From Siphonodentalium dalli (lineage: Eukaryota; Mollusca; Scaphopoda; Gadilida; Siphonodentaliidae), in assembly GCA_032622095.1 (NCBI GenBank), contig CP136065.1:112321195-112385194 (forward strand): a stretch of 64,000 nt of DNA, given 5' to 3'. The notes under the pieces are model-generated. The model searched no databases. It saw nothing but the letters and a program-made list of their open reading frames with translations, and was not told the origin of the DNA. How positions within the stretch are numbered: position 1 is the first letter of the stretch; each line of letters begins with the position of its first letter. This document shows positions 1 to 11,700 of this stretch, one piece after another. A program made the position numbers and the translations under genes.

Positions 1-84
1 CATTTCCATGGGTCCAGTTTGCTTCAGCAAATGGCTTTGGCATAATGCCGCATTGCTGATTGCCGTAGCCAATTATGACGACTG
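1..84 (+). mobile_element. Partial copy of the 123-bp hAT-type MITE
   Basis: The bases up to 84 match the 3' two thirds of the MITE seen complete at 6765-6887 and 29224-29346, including the shared core CAGTTTGCTTCAGCAAAT and the end GCCGTAGCCAATTATG. The left part lies outside the window or is diverged. It is non-coding. The family assignment comes from the 8-bp target duplication of the copy at 6765. Confidence 0.65.
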
Positions 85-1033
85 CATGTGCACAAAGAAC
101 GGAACATACAACTACTGAGTGTAATTGAGCAGATGAGGGCTGTTCAAAATAAGGGCGGAGTGGCACATTTTATGGCGAGGTCTCCCTCTATTTTGTTTAG
201 TTTGTCCATTACAAACGTCTTTTGAGGAGTTAAAGACTGTTGTGCATCTTATATAAACTCTTTAAAATATATCATGATTATCATAACTTGGATTGTTTTA
301 TCCTAAATTACTTAAGTTTAAGAATTCATGATTGCAAATTTAATCTGATTTGTGGGAAAGGGAATGACAAGTCCAATAAAATAACGTGTATGATATGGGA
401 CTAAATTATTAAAAATTCCTGTTTATATCTGGACAAAAAACTAAAGATCAAAGGAATTAATAAATTTGCAAACAAGTATTAAGTGGTAAACAATATTTAT
501 TTACACCAACAATGTGATTATTCTACAACTATTGTCTTGAGTCAATAAAATGATGTGACTAAGATAACAATGAGCAGAGATGAACATATACAGATGAAAT
601 GGTAATGTGTTCCCATGTGATATGACATGACTGTTAACACTTTAATGATGAGACAAAACAGGCGGGATAGGTTCTTAAAATAGTTTAACAATGAAGATAA
701 TTTCAAACAAACCTGCACCAAAATTATCACCATAAAGAACTGAATCAAGATACTGGATTTCAAAGTTGAATTTTTTATATCTAGCCATTGACAACATTAA
801 GTCCAAGGTTGGTCTCTGCAGGCCCGGACCATGGTGTGTAGCTATTGTAGGTTCAATTTATACTACATGCTCATCAGTTAGGACGAAAATTAATGAAAGC
901 TATATTTTGTCCAATTTTTAATGAGTGTTAAGACATGGATGTTGGTATTGTGATTTATGATAATGAAGTATGAGCCATGAATCACTTCAAACCTCCAGCT
1001 TAGATCATTAAATCATCAAGGCCAGTACAGTGT
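85..1033. other. No gene recognised; AT-rich non-coding DNA
   Basis: Only short chance reading frames are present, including a hydrophobic one on the minus strand at 542-763 with no start context or homology that I recognise. The stretch lies beyond the HMGB stop codon and beyond the putative terminal exon at 1034-1150. It could contain 3' untranslated sequence of either, but nothing shows where a transcript ends. Confidence 0.5.
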
Positions 1034-1150
1034 TCAGGTGGTTTCATCTTCCAGAGCAGCATCCGTAATAGCCATCCCACCCCCAGGTAGTTTATACTCC
1101 ACACCAAGCTCTGCAACAGTGTACAGCCTAAAATTTCTGGGATCAGATAC
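1034..1150 (-). CDS. Putative terminal coding exon of an unidentified gene, or an alternative last exon of HMGB
   Basis: Reading minus from 1150, an AG acceptor (CACAAG) is followed by 38 open codons and TGA at 1034-1036. The peptide begins VSDPRNFRLYTVAELG, continues EYKLPGGGMAITDAALEDE and ends with TT. Its composition and the Gly-rich turn look like real protein rather than random AT-rich translation. The exon starts in phase 0, the phase in which HMGB exon 3 ends, so an alternative 3' terminal exon of HMGB is formally possible. However, the peptide would not complete HMG box B. A separate gene whose upstream exons are not recognised here is at least as likely. I do not recognise the protein family. 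Confidence 0.4.
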   Translation of the reverse strand, partial: VSDPRNFRLYTVAELGVEYKLPGGGMAITDAALEDETT

Positions 1151-2600
1151 CTTGTGGGAAAATATGTATATTTTTATGGACAAATTTATTCCGTTTCAAA
1201 GTGTTTTGTCAATGTTAATTAACATCTCATTATATTTTACCATTAAGTCTGAGGAAAGAAAATGTATTCTTCAATGATACATATATGTTAATCTCTGCTT
1301 CTAATAAAATGGATCAACTGTCACAGGTGTTAAGAGCATTCAAACACTTTCAGTCCTGGTCTTTCAAAATATTTTCTGAGAGTGATCCTTTCAGACATTA
1401 TTCAATAGTTTTATGTGAAATATTAAGCTGTTACCATCAACTGGCAGGTACATTAACTGACCAGTAAGTCGGGAGCAGCAGAGCTCAGCGAGTGGGACTT
1501 CTAAGGATGCGCCTCAACTAGGGAAAATGAAAGTTTAACACCCCCTCACTTCCTGACAGCAAAAACTTATCCAGGGAAAACTGGTTTTTAATTATGAGGT
1601 AACACTGTCAGCACTTGTGAAATATAATTTTGGCTTTTGCAGGAGCCAATGATGAGGTTTCAAAGGCAAGTCTCCCTGAAACATTACTTTGCTTTACCTG
1701 CAAACATTATGGAGTGAATTGAGATATGTTTGTATCCCTCTCCAGGAGCTTCAAAATTTTAAAGCAAAATTCATCCAACAAAATAGAATGTTCATAGTCA
1801 TCTTCTGATGGAAACTGGAGGTCTGAATTGAATGATAAATTAACAAATCTTATGACACAAATTATGTGAAGCTACTTTTAAAATTGTAGTGCTGCCCACA
1901 TAAAATCTAGTTAAAACATTCTACAGTATAAATCTCCCAGTGCATCTCAAAAACTTACACATAAAGGGCATACTGAAATTTTTGAGACCACGATTTGCTT
2001 CGAAAAAAACAATGAAATTACTGGCTGGACTAGGCAGAGATTAAACTCCTTAGGAAATGATTTAAATGATCTTACAAATAATTTTTTCTTTACAAATTTG
2101 TATGAATAGTTTTCAGCATGCAGCTTGAAAAGGAATTAACCTTCTACATCATGATGAGATTAACAATGAAGGCAAGAGTGAAGAACATACAAGAGCACTA
2201 TTGATACACTGCTGAAAATCGAGCACCTAAACTTACTTCAAAACTCAAGCACATTCAGTGATTTTGACTTATCAATATAAAACTGCTAGTCCAAATTGTT
2301 ATTAAAAATCTGTAAAAGGTGATACTAAGTGACAGATTGATGGTTAAATTAAACAAATGGATGATAAAAGATAACAACATGTCAACCCCCAACAAACAGA
2401 AAAGATACACAGCCACAAATTATCTGAAGGAATTTTTTGTGCGGAGCTTTTTCGTTTAAAAATATGCATGTCCTGGTTAAAATAAAGTTGAAAAAATCCG
2501 AGCTTTACATTGCACCAAATTGTAATGCCTACTAGTTTCGGATAATAATGCTCAATTTACTAATCTGTGTGGCGGGGGCGACCATAAAAGAGTGATATGT
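1151..2600 (-). other. Downstream of the HMGB stop; likely 3' untranslated region in part
   Basis: No coding sequence or repeat was recognised. An AATAAA hexamer overlaps the HMGB stop codon (GAATAAAC on the minus strand), and another minus-strand AATAAA lies near 1188. Long 3' UTRs are usual for HMGB transcripts, so part of this interval is probably transcribed, but the cleavage site cannot be fixed from sequence. Confidence 0.35.
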
Positions 2601-2759
2601 TTATTCATCATCCTCTTCATCAAATTCTTCATCGTCGTCTTCTACTGGTGCTGCTGCTGCTGCTACTACTACTGGTGGTGGTGCGGCAGCTCTTGCTTTC
2701 TTCGCTGCTGCTTCTATAACTGAGTTGGGAATTCCACCTGCTTTGTAGACAACCATATC
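2601..2759 (-). CDS. HMGB: HMGB coding exon 4 (linker and acidic tail)
   Basis: The acceptor is TTTTTCCAG|GATATGG. It encodes 52 residues, beginning DMVVYKAGG (the end of box B helix 3), then an Ala/Pro/Val-rich run and the acidic tail [13 protein letters not shown] before TAA at 2603-2601. The CAG/GTA/GCA trinucleotide-like run coding the Ala/Val stretch is probably length-variable. Confidence 0.93.
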   Translation of the reverse strand, partial: DMVVYKAGGIPNSVIEAAAKKARAAAPPPVVVAAAAAPVEDDDEEFDEEDDE

Positions 2760-5700
2760 CTGGAAAAAGTTGTTTGTATTCTTCAGTCAGGATACACTAC
2801 ATGTATATATATTAATGCAGTACCAAATTCGAATGCCAAAATATGACATTCAACACAGATGTATTTGCTAGATCATAGATGGGTGGAGCTATGACGGCCA
2901 ATAAATCAAATTTTTGTAATATCGTCAAACTGTCTGTTTTCAGTTTTAGTTTAATCATAATCATGCAGAACAAGAGCATCGCTAGGGCGTGGCAAAATAC
3001 GCCCTTTAGCCATTTTGAATTGTACTACCACAAAATAAAATAATACTTTGAGCTTACATTTGAAGAAAATCTGATATACCCCTAATTTCAATGCCAAAAT
3101 GCAGTCAAATTCTAAGTCGAAAAATGGCCGTAACTCATGTAAAAATAATTAGACAGAACCTATATTAGAACTTGGCCTGTATCTTTAGCTGGGAAATACA
3201 CATACCAACTTTGGTTCAGATCAAATAATCCAAAGTGGAGTTATCGATCGGAAACCTCTTTTCAAAAAGGGCGTATAACAATCATACAGATATGATTATT
3301 ATGATACTAAGAGTAAACCCCAGTTTTAAATGAACAAGGACACACTTTTAAATTTCTCATGAGTTCTTCCATCTGGCATTTCAGTGGCACTGACAAATGA
3401 GTGTCAATAACACTGTAGCTCAACTTGGAAAGGGAATTAATTTCATGTGTTACAGTCAATGGCGCGATTAGGAATGCGGAAAGTTGAAATGTAATACTAG
3501 ATTATCAACATATATATATATGAAGTAAAATCCAAGATGGCTGCTGGCAGTTCTGTTTTCCAATGAAATTCAAAAACATTTGTTAGGTCCCATCTAGTAG
3601 ATCAACATCGAGATCAATATGAAGTTTGGTGATGATTGGATGAGGGAAGTGGACTGTATGGTGTGCACAAGTATTGTCATACAAAGAGTAAAATCCAAGA
3701 TGGCTGCCAGCAGCCACATTTTATGGCCGAATGACTCCCAATATGATTTGTTCCCATCCATATGTCAATATTAACTAACATCCATGACAAATATCATGAT
3801 GATCAGACGAACAGAACGACCTGTAGCCCGTGCTAATGGATTGAATTTTGAAAACCAAGATGGCCACTGGCAGCCCATGTTTTTGTTGCCGAATGACCCA
3901 AAATGACTCGTTCCCATCTACATGTCAATGTCGACAGCTATGACAATTTCATAATGATCCAACCAAAGTAAGAACCTGTAGCCTGTGCTAAAGGAAATTG
4001 TTGACGGACGGACGCACACGGACGACAGATACCAAGACATGGCAATAGCTCAAATTATACAAAGTAAAGTTGAGCTAAAAATGACCAACCACATGCAGTG
4101 TTCACGCTGTCGGTAGCCAAATTAGCCAATGGCTAATATTTTTCGAATTTGGCTAATAAAAATTTCATTTGGCTAAACTTTTTTTGAACCCAAATGGAGA
4201 CTGAAAGCATGGAGCCAGAAAGCTAATTAATAAAAGCGCTCAATAGATCGACATTCAAGACGAAGTTAGGTGACGAAAGTATTTCATTATTTTCGTACTT
4301 ATGAAATATCGTACAAAGGGAAATCCGATCGACAACTCTATCAACCAAGCGATCACAAAGTGATATGCAATCATCTTTAGTTTTCACAAGACGGACATTC
4401 AAAGACGCATGGACATTAAACCGACCATGGTTGAATTATGACAATGTGAAGAAAGCAATGTTTTGTAAAGTGCATTGACGCCGGTATATAAGCAATTTGT
4501 TCGTAACAGGCTGTTTTAATCTGGAGAAAGATTACGTCACTCTGCACGAAGCAGCAAAAGGTCATTATTTTATTTTTACATTTAATCCCCTAATCCCCCA
4601 TTCAGCCCATTGTCTGTCTGGTCACTCACGGCGCGCCTGCACAATGCATGTTTATGATGACATTGTATTTATGACGGTCGAGGTTTATGAGCACCAAGCG
4701 TAAGACAATAGCTTAATCAGCCAAATGTGAATCACGACAGATATGCATGCTTTTATGACTTTATGACAGATTGTAATTTGACAATTAAAAAATAATGACA
4801 TTAAGAAGGACAATCCCGGGTTCCCAAGGCTGCTTCAGTCTGTCTGATATGTTGCTTTCTTTCTCTGAATTGTACATTTGTTCCAGTGGAATTGCCCTTG
4901 ACACAATAGAAAACAAGCATTTATAACCAACAGTCCATGGCCTGCTTAAGGATGAGAGGAAAGAGCTTACCTTTTCATATCGATCCTTGTCCTTAATAGC
5001 CATGGCTTCAAATTTTGGTTTATTTGGACATTTCTCCCACTTCTTGCCCAACTCCTTAGCAACATCTGCTACAGAGTAATCTGGATGAACTGCCCTCACC
5101 TTCCCACGCTCATCATTACAAAAGAAGAAGAATGCTGACCTAAGGAAAGAAAAAAGATTTATTTGCAGACAATGTAAGAACCAAAGAGTGTACATACAGT
5201 AATGCCCTAAATAATTGACGCCTTAACCACAACAGAATTATGGGTAATTTTTCATGATTTAGTCGGAAATATGGCTTGTTGCAACAAGGCTTGTTCAAAC
5301 ATAAAAGGGCTTTTCTGCACAATACCTGAATTGTTGACTTGGTTTTGTTTTATTGAACAAGCCATATATCCTGAAAAATTACCCATAATTCGGCTGTGGT
5401 TAAGGAGTCAATTATTTAGGGCATTACTGTATACAATAAATAATTGAACCCTTGTTTTCAAAATTAAAATTGTGTTACTGTATCTACAAACAAATGTTTG
5501 TCTGGAAAATTTTGTACGGATTACATGTACGGTGTGCAAATCTTCTCAAGTCATATTAGAATGAGTGAACAAAGGATTATTTGAAAGGTGTTAACATCCC
5601 GCCGGGTTCTTCAGATGATCAGACAATAAGTTTACCCAACATACTTATTTTCATGAATGTGTACATAATTCATCATACATAATTCTTTTATTGTAGATTA

Positions 5701-8700
5701 TTTGCACTGCGTGTGCACATGTATTATGTGTAGCACATCTAAGAGATCTGCAGCACCAATTTATCAATAAAACAAAACCAAGTCAACAATTCAGGTATTG
5801 TGCAGAAAAGCCCTTTTATGTTTGACTAATAACTGGGACTAATAACTTTTTGAGCAAGCCTGCTATAATTTAATTTGATGACAATGTGACACAATGAAAG
5901 TGGCACTACGTTCTGATGACTGCGCTGCATTGACTGACGCATTGGGCCAAAATTAATAAATTGTTTGTTTGTCCACACACCTACCCAAAAAATTTCAGGT
6001 GGGTAGGTAGGTAGGTAGGGATTTTTTTTTTTTGCAAGGTGGAATGGCATACTAAGGGTCCCCTCCATGGTGCAGGCCGAGGGTATCAATATTAATAAAG
6101 TCAGGGATTAATTTTATAACAAATTAAAAATTTAATAGTTGGAAAAACACAACAAGAACAATAAATAATTATGCTGTTCAGTCACAGTTGCTGGAGTTTC
6201 TGACCGAAAATGAGCTTCTCAGACAACATACCATTACTAAAAAAAAAATAAAAAAATAAAAAAAACATTTCTCAATCTCAATAAAAGAATTTCCAGTCGT
6301 TAAAATCGACTCGGTCGGGGCGAGGACTAGTGCTGGGCAGTTTCCCGATTAATCGTCAATACCCGGTTAATATTTCAATATTGTCAGTAATATCGTCTAA
6401 ACTAAAATAATCGTAATATTGTCGGCAATAGAGGGTGCCAGACCATCATAAGCGTATACAAACAAATAGTTTAACTCAAGCCTAAATCGAGTTATTTAAG
6501 TTTTAAATTCCAACTAAATCCCCGTGTCCTGACTTTTTCAATATTCAATAATCATAGTAAACAACGTTTAGGACGACTAACGAAATTAGGGGGATATGAA
6601 AACCCCGAATACGTCCCCCTTTCGCTCACAATATTACACAAACCCTCCGACTTCCCTGCGTACTTTTTATTACAAGAGAATTCACCAAATGATTGAAGAC
6701 TGATCGGGTGATAGATCAATATGAATGTCAGTTTTGCCACGCCTTCTTCCTTCAGTACAATGATCAGCCCTCTAAATTCAGATTGTTTGGCTTCGGCAAT
6801 CCGCTACGGCAACAGTATGCCGTGCCCCAGTTTGCTTCAGCAAATTGCTTCGGCAATGCTGATTGCCGTAGCCAATTATGAAGGCTGACAATGATGCACA
6901 TGCACCGTCAATCAAAATAGTAAATGAGCGAAGATACCATACCGCCCCCTTCTCGTCTAGAAGAAACCACTCACGGCGATTGGTTAAAACCAATATTATA
7001 GAATTAGGGCTTCAAACCCGCCCAAAATACATGGTGTCCTTGCTTGGCCAAATTCCAAAAGTTATGTACTACGTGTGTGTGTGGACTTCGCTAAAATTTG
7101 TCTTGACGGTAAACCATATTCCATTTGTCAAGCGACGCAAGTGTCATCAGGAACAACATATGTATTTGCCCAACATAGTTGAATATACCGAGTTAGAAAA
7201 GGATACTATATAGTATAGAACACTTTTAGTTTTGGCATAGACTAGATAATGGTTTTATTAATTATCGGTATATACCAGAATTTGTCAAGTCACCGGAAAG
7301 AAATTGTCCGAATAGCGGAATTTAACCGGTGAATTTACTTTTCATTCCGAATATCGATCGAGCATGAGGTTGTCACTGGTTGAAAGGTTGTGTATGTTAT
7401 TATTGACGTCAACTTGTCAAAATTAATGACAATGATGTGATTCTAGCGAACAGTGAGAAACTGTTTAAGTTACTAGTATCTGATGTTTTAAAAAACCGCG
7501 ATTATATCGTTAACTGCGGTTTTAATTTCCAAAAATCGCGGTTTTAATTTTCGTTAATATCGTCCAGCCCTAGCGAGGACAAACAAATACCTTTTTAATT
7601 ATGGCCTTGGTCTTTTGTCTGTGTTAAACAGTTCACACAGATGTTATTATAACACAGCTTACGATTGCAGATAATTTATAAAGTCTATATCGCAGCCATC
7701 TTAAACACCATTAGTGTTATTGTCTGCATTCCAATTTCAACGTAACACATTTGTCTGAACACTCCTGAATAACAGAGGCAAGAGGGGAAGATTGTAGTAA
7801 GTTGATTTTCACAAATACATGACAGATTTTAAGCCATGCCCAGCTTATGGACACTAATCAATCAAGAACTTACAGAGCACGCTTGGGCTTGTTGGGGTCT
7901 TTTGGTGCCTTCCTCTTCCTTCCTCCTTGACCAGGCTTCCCGGACCCTGCTGGGGGGATGTAGTCCTGCATTTCCTCCTCATAACGAGCCTTGTCTCGTT
8001 CTGCCATATCCTCAAACCTTTTCTTTTCCTTAGGCGTCATTTCCTGAAGCAACTGTAAACTGTCAATTATCATTACCCAATACATACAATTACGTTTGCT
8101 TTTGTGTTAAACTGGTATACTCTTGTCTATAATCCTCTAATCCAGGCCTAAATATTTGAGGGAAACAAGCTCAAGTTGGTGCCACAACATCTTCCATTGC
8201 CAACACCCATGTTCCATGGTCAGTGTAGAGTTATCCTTCTTATAGATATCTAAATATAACCTTTTGTCTCACATGTGAAACATGTCATGTTTTCATTCAA
8301 ATTTAACATTTTATTGTCAAGGCAAGTACGCTGTGTGGTCAGTAGTGACTTTTTTCGATTGCTAGTTGCTGGTAATTCAATTTTTTTGAAATTAATCTGT
8401 GAAACACTGCTTCAAATATTCCACTCTCCGAGTACTTGTATACTGACTGAGAAGACAAGAGCCCACACCCCATCCCAAACCCATTGTGATATTTTCCAAA
8501 GTTCTGATGTTTTCAAATAAACACCTGTAGACATGCATTGGAGATGAGCATTTTCTTCATACAGACTATAGGGGATGGATACAGGGATTTATTTAGGGAC
8601 ACCTGTTTTCGGACAATGATACAGGCCTGTGAGGGGGGGGGGGGGGGGGGGGGGGGGGGTGAGTGAGGGGGTGCTCCCTCCCATTAATAGGGGGTCAGGG

Positions 8701-11700
8701 GTTATCCCACAAGAATATTTTTGAAAATGCCATGTGCATTGAGAGAGAATCAAGGCTCTTTTCTATTTAAAAACCTGATTTCAGGTCTGATGTCAATGAT
8801 AAATTTAGTCCTGATTCTTGAAATAGATGTGAATCTATGACATATGCAGGGACCAGCCGAGAGGGCGAAGTGGGCGAAGAAGTCTCTCTATTCTTGCTCA
8901 CTTCGCCCTAATTTTGCAGCCGGGCGAAGTTTAAGTCGCCCTGAAATTTCCGAAGATTACCTTAGAAAATCGGCAAAATATTCACCCACTGTTTACTGCC
9001 AACATTGATTGAACCCAGTTATCCATTGACACTGTCGTAGATGACACCATAGTTACTATTAACAGCTGTATTAATCCGATTTGGGAGCATATTCACACCT
9101 GAGTGTTGATTGCAGACAGCTGTGAATACATCGTCAGGTGTCCAGTGACTTGTGATTTTGAGATTATCACACCTGAAGATTACAACTCTACACCTCATCA
9201 CCCCTTTGTTAAATTATGTAAAGGCCAGATTAGCTTTGAAAACAAGTTCATTTTTGCAACATAGTAATATCTGTACCCATGTCAGGGACTTTTAATGAGT
9301 GAAAATGTTCAAGATTTCTATCGTTTTTTTCGTATTCATAAGCATTGTCAAATTTTTATTTCTTTTTGTATTCATAAGCGGTCGTAATTCTTATTTCTTT
9401 TTGTATTCATAAGCGGTTGTAAAAATGCCGTTCTTTCAAAACCATTCTCTCACAATTATATTTGGACATTATTCATAGTTATTAGTGTGATGATTTGAAC
9501 ATAAAGCTTCCACATTTGAACCATTGTTTCCCCATTTTAATTTAAAATATTACATATCTCCTATTTTCTTTATATAGCCTTTTTATAGGCGACTACAGAG
9601 CGGGCCGATTTCATATAAATTTTCAATTTTGCCAACGCATTTCGCCCTGGAAATCTCCCACTTCGCCCTATTTTTGTGACAGGGAGAAGTCACTTCGCCC
9701 TGAAAATCAGGCCTAGGCTGGTCCCTGGACATATGTCTGATACAGTATGGGGTTACACAGGCCTTAATATTCCCCACAACGTTTACCGATGTCCCCAAAT
9801 TATACAGGGTTCGTACACCCTGTCTGGAATCATTTTCAAGTATATTCCAGTATATTTCCAGTACTGATATTATGAATTTCCAGTATGGCGAATTAGGGTT
9901 AGGGCTACTCTACTCGATCCCAGGTTTAGGGTTAGGACTACTCTACTCGATCCCAGGTTTAGGGTTAGGGTTACGTACTGTCACAGACTTAGCCAGAGAG
10001 GTGACGGGAGTCTCTACGGTACCAAACTTCAGCATTACGACTCCTTACGGTCACCAAAATTTACCAAGATTTGAACCAATGAACTCACCCAAACATCCTT
10101 TTTAATAATAATTCACATGTTGGCTTCATTATGTCAGTGATATTTAAGTCACTGTCTATAAACAGCACCTCAAAACCATGCAACAATACTATCGGGAAAC
10201 ATTTCTTTGAATAGAACATAAATTTTCTCATTCGATATATATGAATGATGAGCTGAAATAGTGTGTAATATCCATATTATTTCTGATTTCATACACTCTT
10301 CTCTTGTTGCATTCTGAATCAAGGACGTGGTAGAATTATCACTGCCACTAGCAGGTGCTGCCGTCACTGTTGAGCGTGTTGTTCTACTAGTACTTGCACT
10401 ACTAGTACTAATTGTAGCAGCAGAATTTGAATTGCCAGATGTATTAGAGTTAGAAGTTTAAGTACTTTTACAAAAAAATGTACGAACGTTCATGCCATCT
10501 CTGATTTTCATGGCATTTATGTCGTTTTTACCAATAGCGTGACTACGAAGTGCATGTTGTCTCATATTAATGATATTTCCAATGTCAAATGTCTTTGAAC
10601 ATAGATCCACTAAACTCGGTAATCTCAAGCCAATTCTCACGAAAAACACACCTCCCGCACATGTTTTGAATGTGTTAAATGTGCAATGTACAAATTTATA
10701 ATTCATCTAGAATTCGCGCTGAACTACACATCTATTCTAAATTTATAAACCGGTGCTGTAGACATAAGACACGAGAAAATAATGGTCAAACAGGAAGCAC
10801 TGCATTGTGTTTTACCGGTGTTACGAAAAATAACAACCGGTGCCAGTGACCGGTGCTGCATAAATTCCAATATCGATCGGCCGGAGATCATTTTTCAAGT
10901 ATATTTCCAGTACTGGAAAGTTGAATTTGCTTTTTCCAGTATATTCAAGTTTCCAGTACATGCGCGCGAACCCTGATTATAGAAATGTCCCCAAATTAGA
11001 AGGCACATTTGACAAAATGTCACTGCAAAATCACCCTTATTATGACCTGTTTATGTGTGTATATTGCTTCATTTGACCACAACAAATCAACTTTCTTACT
11101 TTTTTCAGGTTCACATATAGTTGGGATTAAATTAAATTTTAATTGGAAATACCCATGATCAGTGTGCTGGTGGACTGCTTGGTGAACTTTCAAGCACCAT
11201 ACATCTATAAAATGGCTTTGTTGATGTCAAATGATCCAATATTCCCAAGTGGTCAATAAATGTCAGATTGTGACCTACAAACCTTGAAAATATAAGGGTA
11301 ACATAACTTGCTGAATGATGTAAGCCCAAGTTGCCAGGAAATGATATGGGGTCCATTGGTTCATTTCTTTCACTTTTCATATGCTTTAGAACCAACCAGA
11401 CAGCCCCCATTTTAGGCTTACTTAAAAAAAAAAATTCTCCCCCACCCCTGTACCCCCAATAGTCACAAGGGGGTACCCCCCCCCCCCCCTCGCAAACCCA
11501 CTCCCTCGGACCCCAAAAGGCCTGGGTTACATTAGTACTTGTTTAAAAGAGAAAAGATTACTGATTATCTGACATCTATGAGCGCATATCCATAAACACA
11601 TTAATTGGGACTATCATACCTTCCATTTGGCAGCGCACTTCTTGGTGAAATCTGCAAACACAACTGCTTCTGTTGGATGTTTCTTTTTGTGTTCCTCACG

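Larger units (their letters stand above)
9805..10975. mobile_element. Defective hAT element, 1171 bp, keeping an N-terminal transposase relic
   Basis: Ends are CAGGGTTCG and CGAACCCTG, with repeated subterminal TTTCCAGTA/TACTGGAAA motifs at both ends and flanking ATTATA (6 bp, possibly a shortened duplication). Inside are a minus-strand transposase relic (10706-10170) and a short telomere-like block (9891-9972). It is an internally deleted derivative of a coding element, which is how many MITEs arise. Confidence 0.78.

Noticed and set aside
9891-9972. A telomere or chromosome end
   Set aside because: Only about 80 bp, interrupted by spacers and embedded in a hAT relic within a gene intron region.
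9872-10105. Gly/Leu-rich frame [18 protein letters not shown]
   Set aside because: It is produced by translation of the TTAGGG-like repeats.
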